Assembly (NCBI RefSeq): GCF_021568905.1
Contig: NZ_JAKGSB010000002.1
Location: 496,001-560,000 of the forward strand
Direction: 5' to 3'
DNA length: 64,000 nt
Origin: Zavarzinia marina
Lineage (GTDB): Bacteria; Pseudomonadota; Alphaproteobacteria; Zavarziniales; Zavarziniaceae
The notes under the pieces were generated by a model. That model did not search any database, was not told where the DNA came from, and saw only the letters and a list, made by a program, of their open reading frames with translations. Positions 21,292-31,152 of this stretch are shown here, in pieces (the stretch's first letter is position 1; every line of letters begins with the position of its first letter). The position numbers and the translations under genes were made by a program.

Positions 21292-23934
21292 TCAGTGCAG
21301 AAGCCCGCTCTGTCGCGCGATCTGCACCGCATGGGTGCGGTTCCTGGCATTCAGCTTACGCGTGATATTGCGCATATGCCATTTCACCGTTTCCTCGGAG
21401 AGGACGAGGGCGGCGGCGATGTCGCGATTGGTGAGACCCTGCGAAATGAGGTTGAGGACGTGGCTCTCGCGGTGGGAGAGACCATTGGCACCGGTCGGCG
21501 TCGGCGCTTCGGGCATGACGAAGGGCACCGCGGATCCCGCCTGTTCCGAGAGTGGCGCCAGCAGATAGTCCTCGTCGATGATGGCGCGGCGCAGTCCCGC
21601 CTGGGCGGCGGTGAGGCGCGCCTGGGTGGCGAGCCGCCGGCTCTCGGTCTTGTCGCCGTTCTGCCATTGCGCGGCCGCGAGCAGGCAGAGTGCCGAAATC
21701 TCCAGCCGGACATGGCCGGTGGAACGCACCCGGTTCAACAGCGCATTGGCGAGGCGCGCGGCCCGCTGCCCTTCCCCGCGCGACAGCACGAGGCGGGCCT
21801 GGGTCAATTGCCGCATCTCCAGGGAAGCGATGAACTCCTCTGGCGTCGCCAGCGACAGGCCCATCTCCTCGTCGACACGCCAGGCTTCCTCGTTGCGGCC
21901 GAGGCGCAGCAGCAATGTCGCCATCTCGCCCCCCAGCAGATCGACCAGCCGGGGCAGGCCGAAGCGCTCCGCGATGGCGATGGAGCGGCGGATGATGTCG
22001 AGCGCCCGGTCCGGTTCGTCCGCGGCCACGGCAAGGCGCGACAGCAGGCGGGTCGCGGTCTCGCCCAACTCGATGGTGACATGGCCGAGAACCGCCTCCC
22101 CCGCCTCGAGCAGGGCACGGCGCGCCTCTTCCAGGCGGTTGGATTCGTAATGGGCCTCGGCCGCACAGATCGCCAGCAGTTCGCGCACGAGGCCGTCGGG
22201 GCGAAGCGGCGAGGTCCGGCATTCGACCGCGTCGGTGACGATGGTGACGACATCCGCGAGCCGGCCCTCGGTCATAGCGATCCGGGCGCGCACGACCTGA
22301 TTCCAGCCGAACGAATAGGGCGAGCCGGATTCGGCCACCATCTCCTCTGCCTCTTCCGTCAGGCGCCGGGCCTCGCGGATGCGGCCGAGCGCGAGCACCG
22401 CATAGGCGGAGGCGATGAGGATCGAGCCGCGTTCGAAGGGGCCGCTGTTCTCCCAGCGTCGCTCGTAGTTGCGATAGAATTTCACCGCGGCCTGATATTG
22501 GTCGGAGGTGGCGAGGCTGATGCCCCGGATCATGTCGCAGACGGCGCGGGTGTCGCGCGCCTCGACCTCGGAGATCGCGCCGCGTTCGAGCCCGGACTCG
22601 ATCGAATCCTCGACCTCCGCCAGCAGCTTGTCCGCGTCCGCCAGACCGTGGCGGAAGGTGAAGGCCCAGGCGAGGCCGATCTTCAGCGACGGATGGCGGT
22701 CCAGGATCTCGCGCGGCATGTTGGCCATCCAGCGCTGCACCATCTCCAGCTCGCCCCGGCGCAGTGCGATATCGGCGACATGATCGGAGGCCATGGCGGC
22801 GGCAGCGGCATATTCGCCGGCGCGCAGCGCGTGTTCGACCGCCATCTCCACCTCGCCCGCGTCGTGGAACCAGCGACACGCCGTGGACAGGATCTGGCGC
22901 CGGGCGCCCGGCCGGTCGATCTCCAGCCGCGATTCCAGGAATTCGCGGAACAGGGCGTGATATTTGAACCAGCGCCGCTGGCGGTCCAGCGGGATCAGCA
23001 GCAGATGCCGGGTCTCGATCTCCTCCAGAAGGGCGCGGCTGTTCTCGTGACCCGTGAGCAGGGTGCAGAGTTCGGGCGAGAACATGTCGAGCGGCGAAGT
23101 GGCGAGCAGCAGGTCGCGCACCGGCGGCGATTGCAAGTCGAGGGTGACTTCGCAGAGATAGCGCGAGACCTCGACGTCCGTGCCCGAGAATTCCTCGACG
23201 AAGGCGCCGGGATTCTGGCTCGCCTCGAGGGCGAGGCCGGCCATCTGCAGCATGGCGACCCAGCCGCCGGCACGATGGCGCAGCTTCTCGCACTCCTCGG
23301 GCCCGAGCGTACGGCCGCAGATGTTCTCGAGCAGGGCCCGCGACTCGTCCTCGCTGAAGGCGAGATCGCTGTCCTGGAGGCGCATGACGGCACCCGACAG
23401 GCGCGCCTTGGCCATGGCGAGCGGCAGGGCGATGCGGCTGCTGATCACCACCTGCAACCCTTCGGGCGCGCCGGCGATGAGACGTCCCACGGCACGCTGG
23501 ATGGCGCCATTGGCCAGCAGGTGAAAATCGTCGATGAAGAGCACCGCCGGATCATGAGCGAATTCGCGCGACAGCAGGAAATCGACCACGGATTCGAGAT
23601 CGGCCAGTTCGGTCGAGCCGAAGACCACCGACTTGCGGCACAACAGGCGGCAGGCACCGACCACGAGGGATGCGAAGCGTCTCGGTTCGTCATCGGTGGC
23701 GTCGAGGGAAATCCAGGCCGTCCGCCAGCCCTGGCCGCTGCGGATTTCGAGCCATTGGCGCATCACCGTCGACTTGCCGTAGCCAGGCGGCGCCTCCAGG
23801 ACGATGGCCTGGACGTCCGCCGCCTCGGTCAGCAGGCGGTCCATCAAGGCTTCCCGCCGCACGGTCCAATTGCGCAAGGGCGCCGGCCGCAATTTGGCCG
23901 ACCGGGCGAGTGAAGGCATTTCGTCCTTCGCCAT
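21292..23934 (-). CDS. MalT/LAL-type LuxR family transcriptional regulator
   Basis: An 880-residue ATP-dependent activator. Walker A is APPGYGKST (48-56) and Walker B is LFIDD (132-136), together forming the STAND ATPase. A long TPR-like helical sensor region follows (about 330-800), then a C-terminal LuxR HTH: LSHRESHVLNLISQGLTNRDIAAALVLSEETVKWHMRN, read as consecutive helices. These proteins bind inducer in the sensor region and oligomerise on DNA. It faces the DUF1302 operon end and precedes the BVMO gene, so it is the best local candidate to control the hydrophobic-substrate island. That link is inferred from position only. Confidence 0.93.
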   Translation of the reverse strand: MAKDEMPSLARSAKLRPAPLRNWTVRREALMDRLLTEAADVQAIVLEAPPGYGKSTVMRQWLEIRSGQGWRTAWISLDATDDEPRRFASLVVGACRLLCRKSVVFGSTELADLESVVDFLLSREFAHDPAVLFIDDFHLLANGAIQRAVGRLIAGAPEGLQVVISSRIALPLAMAKARLSGAVMRLQDSDLAFSEDESRALLENICGRTLGPEECEKLRHRAGGWVAMLQMAGLALEASQNPGAFVEEFSGTDVEVSRYLCEVTLDLQSPPVRDLLLATSPLDMFSPELCTLLTGHENSRALLEEIETRHLLLIPLDRQRRWFKYHALFREFLESRLEIDRPGARRQILSTACRWFHDAGEVEMAVEHALRAGEYAAAAAMASDHVADIALRRGELEMVQRWMANMPREILDRHPSLKIGLAWAFTFRHGLADADKLLAEVEDSIESGLERGAISEVEARDTRAVCDMIRGISLATSDQYQAAVKFYRNYERRWENSGPFERGSILIASAYAVLALGRIREARRLTEEAEEMVAESGSPYSFGWNQVVRARIAMTEGRLADVVTIVTDAVECRTSPLRPDGLVRELLAICAAEAHYESNRLEEARRALLEAGEAVLGHVTIELGETATRLLSRLAVAADEPDRALDIIRRSIAIAERFGLPRLVDLLGGEMATLLLRLGRNEEAWRVDEEMGLSLATPEEFIASLEMRQLTQARLVLSRGEGQRAARLANALLNRVRSTGHVRLEISALCLLAAAQWQNGDKTESRRLATQARLTAAQAGLRRAIIDEDYLLAPLSEQAGSAVPFVMPEAPTPTGANGLSHRESHVLNLISQGLTNRDIAAALVLSEETVKWHMRNITRKLNARNRTHAVQIARQSGLLH

Positions 23935-24248
23935 CTTGATTTCCCCCCGATGGATCCGGCTTTTTGCCGGTTCTTGGTCTTGTTGGTTTATTGATCTTAT
24001 TGGTGTTCTTGGTGTTGGTACGCTTGACTTCGGCTACTTTCGATCACCACGTGAACTCGGCCATACGAAATCGGCCGATCGAAGGACCGGACGCATTACC
24101 TATCGGCACAGATTATCGTGTCTGTCTGGGAGCGCCCAACGAAAACATACAAGTAGAATTATTATGGGCGCAAAAAAGTGGGAGGAGGCGTGGAGGTGTG
24201 CGTCCTCCTCCCATCAAGTACCGGCTGGGGGGCCGGGGACTGTAAACG
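23935..24248. other. Intergenic region: regulator promoter and DUF1302 terminator
   Basis: It is AT-richer than its surroundings. It holds the leader of the LuxR gene with a perfect CCGGC-TTTTT-GCCGG hairpin (23956-23970), then an imperfect T/G-rich tract built on TTGGT units (23971-24020), and the DUF1302 terminator. A possible 93-codon plus-strand ORF from a TTG codon is not credible. Confidence 0.5.
24172..24212 (-). terminator. Rho-independent terminator of the envelope operon
   Basis: On the minus strand GGGAGGAGG (24212-24204) pairs with CCTCCTCCC (24188-24180) across a 15-base loop and is followed by ACTTTTTT. It marks the end of the MMPL-DUF1329-YCF48-DUF1302 transcript. Confidence 0.8.
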
Positions 24249-26159
24249 TCAGAACTGGTAGGTCACACGCATCGAAATTTCATCGGCATAGTCGACGACG
24301 GTAAGGGCGCTGCGGCCCTGTTCCGGCGCCGAGATGACGGTCGCATAGAGGTTGACTTCCCATTTGTCGTTGGGCTTCCAGCGGATGCCCGGCTGGAACA
24401 GGAAGCCGCCATCGATTTCATAGAGCACCGCCCATTCGAATTTCCATTCCAGGGAGGGCGAAGGCTGGAAACCGGCGAAGGCGACCGCGGCCGAATAATC
24501 GACGCCGGTCGGCGTCGTGGTCGAGGTCGAATTGTAACCCGACAGATGGCGGGTTTCAACATCGAAGATGTCGGAACCGTTCTTGTACATGAACTGCAGC
24601 ACGAGATAGGCGGCCGGAAATTCCTGGCTCCAGCGGTGCCACTTCTCGAACACCGCGGCGAAGGCCCATTGGTCTTCCTTGATGAAGTCCTGGCCCAGCG
24701 TCGGGTTGGTGAAGGTCCGGTCCGGGGTATAGGTCATCTCGACGCGGGCGATGAGCTGTTCGAGGAACGAACCCGGCTCGCCGTCGAAGACATAGTTCAC
24801 GCTGGCGCCGAACACGTTCTCGTAAGGGTAGACGCGTTCGATATGGCCGCGCAGACCGCCCGACAGCCAGAAGAAGGTGTCGAGTTCGCCACGCGCGAGC
24901 GCGTCGCTGTCACCGACGTTATAGGCGGTCACCGCGCCGGTGGCCGGCTGGAAGTCGTCGATCGCGGCATTGAGGCCCTGGGTGCCGTGGAGCCGGACCG
25001 AATTGGAGTACCAATACCATTCCTCCTGGCTCTTCACGCCGTTCTCCTGGTCGACCTCGAACGGGGTTTCGGCCATGGTCGCGCCGGAACCAGGCAGCAC
25101 AGGCAGGTCCTTGTTCACGCCCGACTTGGTCCAGCGGAGGACGCCATGCGGATTGTGGCGGGAAACCGCGATGAACTGCAGGCCGAGATTGCCGAGCTGG
25201 GCACGGACGCGACCGCCGACATTCCACAGGTCGTCGGCGATGCCGTCGTAGCGATCGTGCACCGTGAACTGCTCGGGCACCACGTTGTAGGGCGTCGACG
25301 GATTGGGATAGAGCGTGGGCTCGAACTTCTGGATGAAACCTTCGACTTCCCATTCGGAACTGATCTGATAGGACGCGCGGACGCCGAGGGCGGGAACGCG
25401 CTTGTCGGAATATTCCTCGATCGCCGGTTCGAAGATAAAGTGGCGCCGATAATCGAGGCCGGCGGGCACGTCCATGACGCGGAAGAAGATCGCCTCGCCC
25501 CAGGCGATCTGCTGGTTGCCGGCGCGAACGAACAGCGGACCGTTGATGTAGTCGACCGTCGCCACCGGCAGGTCGATCATGTAGTCGTCCTGGGCGTATT
25601 CGAGCGGCGTGCCGCCACCGCCGTCGCGCTTCTGGGTCTCGAAGAAATCGGTATCGGCATTGTCGTCATAGGCGTTCCAGTCGTAATAGCCGCGGACGGT
25701 CAGCCGGGCGCTCCAGTTCGCGTTGATGGCGGCGGCCATGTTGACCTCGACCCTGGTCGCCATCAGGTTGAACTTGTTGTCTGCCGTGCGGACGTCACGA
25801 AAGCCCGTGGGTGGCAGGGTCAACGCCTTGCCGAAAAGGGGCTGCGTGAGGTCGGTCAGCGCCGGCAGACCGACCGTGGACAGCAGGTTGTTGACGCCCG
25901 CGACCGTGCTCAGGTCGAGGCCCACCGGCTCGAGTGGAACCTCCTCGCCGTTGAACGGGTTACCATGGTTGTTGGCCTGGTTTTCCTTGTCGCTCAGCTT
26001 GATCGCGATCTCGTGGCGGATGAAGCCCGAGATGGAAAAATCGATCGCCAGCGCCGGCCCGACAGCCCCCGCCAGGGCGCCGCTCAACATGCCGCCGCAA
26101 GCGACCACGGCCACATTGCGAACGGCGTTGCCGCGCCGTCCCTGCTTCTTCCTCGTCAT
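24249..26159 (-). CDS. DUF1302 family outer-membrane protein
   Basis: A 636-residue beta-barrel-type protein. ATG 26159 follows AGGGGGAG and gives a basic N-terminus and an Ala/Gly hydrophobic signal ending ALA-ID. The mature chain is rich in alternating aromatic strands and ends in MRVTYQF, with the C-terminal Phe of the outer-membrane insertion signal. DUF1302 proteins occur with DUF1329 and MMPL proteins in clusters for sterol, terpene and aromatic or aliphatic hydrocarbon use. A role as a channel for hydrophobic compounds is inferred, not proven. It is the last gene of a four-gene minus-strand operon. Confidence 0.88.
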   Translation of the reverse strand: MTRKKQGRRGNAVRNVAVVACGGMLSGALAGAVGPALAIDFSISGFIRHEIAIKLSDKENQANNHGNPFNGEEVPLEPVGLDLSTVAGVNNLLSTVGLPALTDLTQPLFGKALTLPPTGFRDVRTADNKFNLMATRVEVNMAAAINANWSARLTVRGYYDWNAYDDNADTDFFETQKRDGGGGTPLEYAQDDYMIDLPVATVDYINGPLFVRAGNQQIAWGEAIFFRVMDVPAGLDYRRHFIFEPAIEEYSDKRVPALGVRASYQISSEWEVEGFIQKFEPTLYPNPSTPYNVVPEQFTVHDRYDGIADDLWNVGGRVRAQLGNLGLQFIAVSRHNPHGVLRWTKSGVNKDLPVLPGSGATMAETPFEVDQENGVKSQEEWYWYSNSVRLHGTQGLNAAIDDFQPATGAVTAYNVGDSDALARGELDTFFWLSGGLRGHIERVYPYENVFGASVNYVFDGEPGSFLEQLIARVEMTYTPDRTFTNPTLGQDFIKEDQWAFAAVFEKWHRWSQEFPAAYLVLQFMYKNGSDIFDVETRHLSGYNSTSTTTPTGVDYSAAVAFAGFQPSPSLEWKFEWAVLYEIDGGFLFQPGIRWKPNDKWEVNLYATVISAPEQGRSALTVVDYADEISMRVTYQF

Positions 26160-26220
26160 GCGCTCCCCCTCTGTGCCCATGCTTTCGCTTATTGATGTTT
26201 TCTCTGTTGCGGCCGCCGCC

Positions 26221-27213
26221 TCAGTCGTGCTTGACCGAGACGATCCGACCGGTGTGACCCGCGACGAGCCAGGAGCCACCCTGGCCGGCGAGGGCCGGCT
26301 GATACCAAGTCGTGGCGACGTCGCCGGCGTCGATGGCGGTCATGCGACCGCTGTCGTCCGTGCCTTGCAGCATGGTGCGGATGCCGGTCACCAGGATCCG
26401 CCCCTTGCCGTCGCGCGCGATGCCGAGGAGATTGGCCTCGGTGCCGCTTTCGACCGGCGACCAGGTGAGCCCGTTGTCGCGCGTGCGCAGCACGGCGCCC
26501 TTCTGGCCGACCGCATAGCCGACCCCATGGGCGTCGATGCGGATGTCGAAGAGCGATGCCTCGCCGATATTGACCACGTCCCAATTGGCGCCGCCGTCGG
26601 TCGAGCGCAGGATCATGGCGAATTCGCCGACCACGGTCATGGTGCCGTCGGCATCGATGCTGGCGGCATAGACATGGGGCTCGAAGCCCTGGTCGTTGGT
26701 GCGCGACCAGTCCATTTCGGCCTTGCGCCAGGTCTTGCCGGCATCGTCCGAGATCAGGATGGTGCCGAAGGCGCCGACCGCGATCGCCCTGCCGGAGTCA
26801 TTCATGTCGACGGAGAAGAGGCGGGCGTCGGTGCCGGGATCGACATGCGCCCAGCCGTCGGCATCGTGCCGGAGAACCACGCCCATCTGGCCGACCACGA
26901 TGGCGACGGGCCCCTTCAGCACGCAACCGAGCAGGGCCCGGTCGCTCTGGATGTCGGTCACCCGGTCCCAGGTCGCGCCCTGATCCTTGCTGGTGAACAA
27001 CAGGTTGGGCACGCCCGCGGCGATCTGCTCCGAACCCTGGCTCGCGAGGCAGTAGATCGCCTCATGGGTGGTGCCCTGGCGAACCGCCTCGAGACTATAG
27101 CCGCCACCGGCCGGCGCACTGCCCGCCGAGGCGCCGCCGCCGGCAAACATCATGGCGCCTGCCAAGAGCATGGCCGCCATCGGCCTCGCCGCCACTCCGT
27201 TCCCTGACTTCAT
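26221..27213 (-). CDS. Periplasmic YCF48/BNR-type propeller protein
   Basis: A 330-residue exported protein with a signal peptide (residues 1-30, ending GASAG). It carries repeated blades with the S-x-D-x-G-x-T-W box, for example TSKDQGATWDRV, SDDAGKTWRKA, STDGGANWDVV and TRDNGLTWSPV. That is the Asp-box/YCF48 (HCF136-like) propeller. HCF136 is an assembly factor for a membrane complex, and here the protein may assemble or gate the MMPL/DUF1302 machinery. The start ATG 27213 is close to the previous gene's stop, 69 bases away. The family and export are firm, the function inferred. Confidence 0.85.
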   Translation of the reverse strand: MKSGNGVAARPMAAMLLAGAMMFAGGGASAGSAPAGGGYSLEAVRQGTTHEAIYCLASQGSEQIAAGVPNLLFTSKDQGATWDRVTDIQSDRALLGCVLKGPVAIVVGQMGVVLRHDADGWAHVDPGTDARLFSVDMNDSGRAIAVGAFGTILISDDAGKTWRKAEMDWSRTNDQGFEPHVYAASIDADGTMTVVGEFAMILRSTDGGANWDVVNIGEASLFDIRIDAHGVGYAVGQKGAVLRTRDNGLTWSPVESGTEANLLGIARDGKGRILVTGIRTMLQGTDDSGRMTAIDAGDVATTWYQPALAGQGGSWLVAGHTGRIVSVKHD

Positions 27214-27282
27214 GTTCCGTCCCCTGGATCTTCGGACCGGCGGCAGGTCGCCGCCGGTCCCGTTTCTTTTTCGTGCTTCGGG

Positions 27283-28662
27283 TCAGGCGCCGAGACGGCG
27301 GATGGCCTGGATGGTCAGGAACTGATCGTGGATCCCGTCACCCTGGTTGAAGCCGGACTCGTAGCCGCCCGTGATCTTCTTCGCCTTCAGCGCACGGCTC
27401 ATCCGGTTCGACTGGATGTCGTGGCAGGTGAAGTGGCCCCACGACCAATGGACGTGATCGCCATCCATGACCTTGGTGTTCGGGGTCTCGTAGAGCGAGA
27501 ACGCCGGCTCGAACGACTTCCACATCTCACCGCGACGGTCGTAGGTCAGATAGGCGACGAACATCATGTTGCGGGTGTCGATGTAGACGCGCTTCTTGCC
27601 GACCGGGGCACGGGGGTAACCGGTCGGTTCGCATTCGACCACCAGCACCTCGGGGCAGAGCTCCATGTTGGAGAGCCAGAAGGTCTGGTCGCCGGGGCCG
27701 CCGTGGGCCGGCTTCTCCCAGTTCGGATCGTCGCCCGCCCAGTTCTCGGAGACGGCGCCGAGGTGCGGCTTGGTCTCGATCACCTTGTAGTTGCCCCACG
27801 TCAGCATCGGATCGCCCGCCGCCCAGGCGTCGGACAGGAAGATGGTGACGCCCGGCACCAGCGGCTCGAAGCGCTGGTTGGTCGGGAACCGGCGTTCGCG
27901 CTTGAAGGCCGGCAGATAGCCGAACAGATCCGGGAACTGGGTCTGGTCGTAGTACCATTCATTGAGGAAGGAGGTCCCCCGCACGTCGTTCGGCGAGGTG
28001 AACCAGACCGACTGATAGCGATTGCGGTCCTTCTTGCCCTGCCAATAGGGGCCGTCCGGGTTGTTGAGGAGACCGATGGTGTTCTGTTCGCACCAGGCGA
28101 AGTCGTACTGATAGGACACGGAGCCGCTCGGCGAAATGTCCCAGTCCTTCACGGCGTAGAGGGTCTGGTCGTGACGCCCCCACGACAGGGTGATGTTGGC
28201 GAAGGCCTGCAGACCGTCCTTGGCGTCCGGGAAGGGATTGCCGCCGATCCAGGGATCGCCGCCGTCGATCACCACGTTGCCGGTCGAGTCGAGCTTCGCC
28301 TTGCCGGCGTTGCGCAGGGTCGCCTCGAGATAGTCGTGCGGGAACATGCGCGTTACATCCGTCGTGGTCTTCACGATGCGGATCTTGCGGCCCATGTCCT
28401 TGACCTGCTTGTAGGCGATGTCGTCCAGGAGGTCCTTGACGACGTCGACGTTGTTGGCGTCGATCATGTCGCCCGTCTTGATCTTGCCCTTGGTGTAGGC
28501 CTCGATCGACAGCAGTTCCTCCGGATAGACCTTGGAGATGTCGGCAGAGCGCGCGATCTCGGGCCACAGGCTGGTCAGCATGCCGAGCGACAGGCCGGCC
28601 TGCGCGCTCTTGTTCATGAACTGACGGCGGGTGTAGTCCTTGCCGAACTTCAGGATATGCAT
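27283..28662 (-). CDS. DUF1329 family exported protein
   Basis: A 459-residue protein with a Tat-like N-terminus (YTRRQFMNKSAQAGLSLGML) and an ADI-type cleavage region. The body has the DUF1329 pattern: YPEELLSIEAYTKGK, GGNPFPDAKDGLQAF, RGTSFLNEWYYDQTQFPDLFGYLP and GYPRAPVGKKRVYID. The fold is LolA/LolB-like, made to carry lipids across the periplasm. It sits between the MMPL pump (39 bases away) and YCF48. A paralog with the same length and high identity lies at 43.5 kb. Likely a periplasmic carrier of hydrophobic ligands between MMPL and DUF1302 proteins; this is inferred. Confidence 0.88.
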   Translation of the reverse strand: MHILKFGKDYTRRQFMNKSAQAGLSLGMLTSLWPEIARSADISKVYPEELLSIEAYTKGKIKTGDMIDANNVDVVKDLLDDIAYKQVKDMGRKIRIVKTTTDVTRMFPHDYLEATLRNAGKAKLDSTGNVVIDGGDPWIGGNPFPDAKDGLQAFANITLSWGRHDQTLYAVKDWDISPSGSVSYQYDFAWCEQNTIGLLNNPDGPYWQGKKDRNRYQSVWFTSPNDVRGTSFLNEWYYDQTQFPDLFGYLPAFKRERRFPTNQRFEPLVPGVTIFLSDAWAAGDPMLTWGNYKVIETKPHLGAVSENWAGDDPNWEKPAHGGPGDQTFWLSNMELCPEVLVVECEPTGYPRAPVGKKRVYIDTRNMMFVAYLTYDRRGEMWKSFEPAFSLYETPNTKVMDGDHVHWSWGHFTCHDIQSNRMSRALKAKKITGGYESGFNQGDGIHDQFLTIQAIRRLGA

Positions 28663-28701
28663 CTTCTTCCTCCCGATGAACTCGTGTGACGTCCTGGCCG
28701 C

Positions 28702-31152
28702 TTATTGGGCAGCGGCCATGGTCTTCATTTCGGCCTCTTCCATGGCGCGGCCTTCGGTGTATTGGCTGAGATCGACGGATTCCCCGACCAGCAGGTCGTC
28801 GCGGGTGACGAAATAGGGCTTCGCCAGCCAGACCAGCAGCGGCACCACGACGATGGAGAGCACCATGTTGATGGTCATGACCATCACCAGGAGCAGGCCC
28901 ATGTCGGCGAGGAACTTCAGGTCAGACAGGAAGTACCAGGGCAGGATGCCGATCGCGACGATGGACGCGGTGAACAGGATCGCCTTGCCCGTGGTCATGA
29001 TCGCGGCCCGGATCGCCGTGTCGTAGTGCTTGGTCGCCTGATATTCCTCGCAGATGCGGGACAGCAGGTAGATGCCGTAGTCGATGCCGACGCCGATGCC
29101 GATCGCCGCGATGGGCAGGGTGTTGACGTCGAGGCCGATGCCCATCTCCACCATCGCCGCGCCCAGGTAGAGATTGGCGAGGTTGACGGGGATCAGCAGG
29201 AAGAAGCCCGCAACGATGGAACGGTAGGCGATCGAGCAGCCGACCAGGATGACGATGTTGAGGGCGCCCAGGATGACGTATTCATACTGCGCGACCGTGT
29301 CGTTGATCGACTGCTGGAGCGCGATGGTGCCGGTGGCGAGGCGCACCCGGAATTCCGGATGGTCCGCGCCGACCAGTTCGACCGCCCGCCGCGCCTGGTC
29401 GAGCGCTAGGTCGACCGTCTCCTGCTTGTTGTTCTTGTACCAGAGCGAGACCGTGGTGTTCTGCTGCTCGAAGTCGGTCACATGCAGGAACGCCTTGGGG
29501 CTGGTGCCGAAGAGCACGGCGCCGACGGCCGCCAATGTGGCCTCGTTGGTGGGATCCAGCGGCGCCCATTTCGGATTGCCACCCGCGAACAGACGGTTTG
29601 CTTCCGGCAGGTAGTCCGAGAAGGAGAGCGTCGCTTCCGGCGGGTTCTCCATATGCTCCAGCGCGTATTGGATCCGCGACATGGTCTGGATGGTTTCCGC
29701 CTGACGCGCCACGCGGCTCGGATTGATGGGATCCTTTGCCTCGAGCACGATCTCCAGGGTGTTCACGCCCGGGAAATTGCGGTTGATGGCGGCGACGGCG
29801 GTGTTGAACTCGCCGTCCTCCCACAGGATGTTCGAGCCTTCGACGGGGTTGCCGATCTTCATCTGCAGGAACTCGTAGACCGAGACGCCGGTGATGATCA
29901 GGAAGACGACGGTGGTGACGCGCGCCGCGCGGCCGTAGGTGACCTTGGCGATATGGCCGAGGAAACGCTTCAGCGCCGCGTGGAAGCCGTGATCGCCGTC
30001 CATGCCGGTGATCTTGCGCACGTTCTTCGGCGCCGGCAGGAAGGACAGGATCAGCGGCGACAGGAACACGTTCGCGGGCACCAGCATGGCCGCCCAGAAG
30101 CCGCAGAACAGCGCGAAGCGTTCCATGGCCGGGATCGGCGCCAGCGCGATCAGCAGGAGCCCCGCGGCATCGGTGAAGATGCCGAGCATGGAGGGCGCCA
30201 TCATGACCGACAGCGCGATCTCGGCCGCCTTACGCTTGTCGCCGACGTGCAGATAGATCTCGTAATAGCGTTCCGTGAACTGCACGCAGTGGCTGAACGA
30301 GCGCGCCACCAGCAAGAGCGGCACGACCATGATCAGCGGCTCGATCGCCAGTCCCAGCCAGCCGACGAAGCCGAAACCCCAGATGGCGGCGATCAGCGAG
30401 GTGGTGATCGGCGTGATCACGCCCGCGAAATTGCGCATGTAGAGGATCAGGCAGGCGAGCAGGGCGATGCCGGTCAGGGCGAAGATGCCGAGCATCTGCT
30501 GCTGATAGCGGTAGACCCAGCCGGTCAGGGCCGGCATGCCCGCCATATGCACTTCATGGTGTTCGTCGCGGGCGTTCTCGACCAGACCCTGCAGATATTC
30601 GAAGGTCTCGCCATAGTCGAGCAGGCGCTCGATGAAGGTCGCCGTGATGATGGTCGCGGTGCCGTCCTCCGAGATGTAGAAGCGCCGCGCCAGCGGCGCC
30701 TTGTCCACCCGGCGGCGGAATTCCTCGACATCCTCGGGACCCGACGGCGGGGCGTCGCCCATCACCGGCTGGGTATCGATGCCGAAGGGCGTGGCCTCGG
30801 CATAGCGGACCTTTTCGGTCGAAATCGAGATCACCTGATCATGGTCGACGGCGGGCGCCAGATCGACGTCGCGGGTCAGGTCCCAGATCTTGTTCAGGGT
30901 CTCGACGTTGTAGATGTCGCCGTCGGTCCGCTTGACCATGATGGTGACGGTCAAGGGATTGCCGAAGTTCGGGTGGTCCTTGAAGGTCTCGACGAAGGGA
31001 TGATCCGCCGGCAGCAGGTCGGAGAAGATGGTCTTCAGTTCGACGTTGCGGCAGCCCCAGGCGAAGAAAGCGGTGATGAGCGCAATGACCAGAACCGAAA
31101 GCTTCCGGTTCGACATGACGGCGCGGGAAAGTCTGTAGCTGAAATTCTGCAC
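28702..31152 (-). CDS. MMPL/RND-family hydrophobic-substrate transporter
   Basis: An 816-residue inner-membrane protein with RND topology: one TM helix at 15-34, a periplasmic domain, a five- to six-helix block (about 215-370), a second TM start at about 400-425, another periplasmic domain, and a closing helix block (about 625-790). Family motifs such as GIGVGIDYGIYLLSRICEEY and TDAAGLLLIALAPIPAM are present. It begins at GTG 31152, the first gene of the operon. MMPL and HpnN-like relatives move lipids, hopanoids and sterols, so substrate uptake or envelope lipid traffic is likely. Energy would come from proton flux. Confidence 0.9.
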   Translation of the reverse strand: MQNFSYRLSRAVMSNRKLSVLVIALITAFFAWGCRNVELKTIFSDLLPADHPFVETFKDHPNFGNPLTVTIMVKRTDGDIYNVETLNKIWDLTRDVDLAPAVDHDQVISISTEKVRYAEATPFGIDTQPVMGDAPPSGPEDVEEFRRRVDKAPLARRFYISEDGTATIITATFIERLLDYGETFEYLQGLVENARDEHHEVHMAGMPALTGWVYRYQQQMLGIFALTGIALLACLILYMRNFAGVITPITTSLIAAIWGFGFVGWLGLAIEPLIMVVPLLLVARSFSHCVQFTERYYEIYLHVGDKRKAAEIALSVMMAPSMLGIFTDAAGLLLIALAPIPAMERFALFCGFWAAMLVPANVFLSPLILSFLPAPKNVRKITGMDGDHGFHAALKRFLGHIAKVTYGRAARVTTVVFLIITGVSVYEFLQMKIGNPVEGSNILWEDGEFNTAVAAINRNFPGVNTLEIVLEAKDPINPSRVARQAETIQTMSRIQYALEHMENPPEATLSFSDYLPEANRLFAGGNPKWAPLDPTNEATLAAVGAVLFGTSPKAFLHVTDFEQQNTTVSLWYKNNKQETVDLALDQARRAVELVGADHPEFRVRLATGTIALQQSINDTVAQYEYVILGALNIVILVGCSIAYRSIVAGFFLLIPVNLANLYLGAAMVEMGIGLDVNTLPIAAIGIGVGIDYGIYLLSRICEEYQATKHYDTAIRAAIMTTGKAILFTASIVAIGILPWYFLSDLKFLADMGLLLVMVMTINMVLSIVVVPLLVWLAKPYFVTRDDLLVGESVDLSQYTEGRAMEEAEMKTMAAAQ

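Noticed and set aside
23964-24245. Possible 93-residue hydrophobic protein between the LuxR and DUF1302 genes.
   Set aside because: It starts at TTG inside a leader hairpin, overlaps a terminator, and its hydrophobic start only reflects a TTGGT-rich tract.
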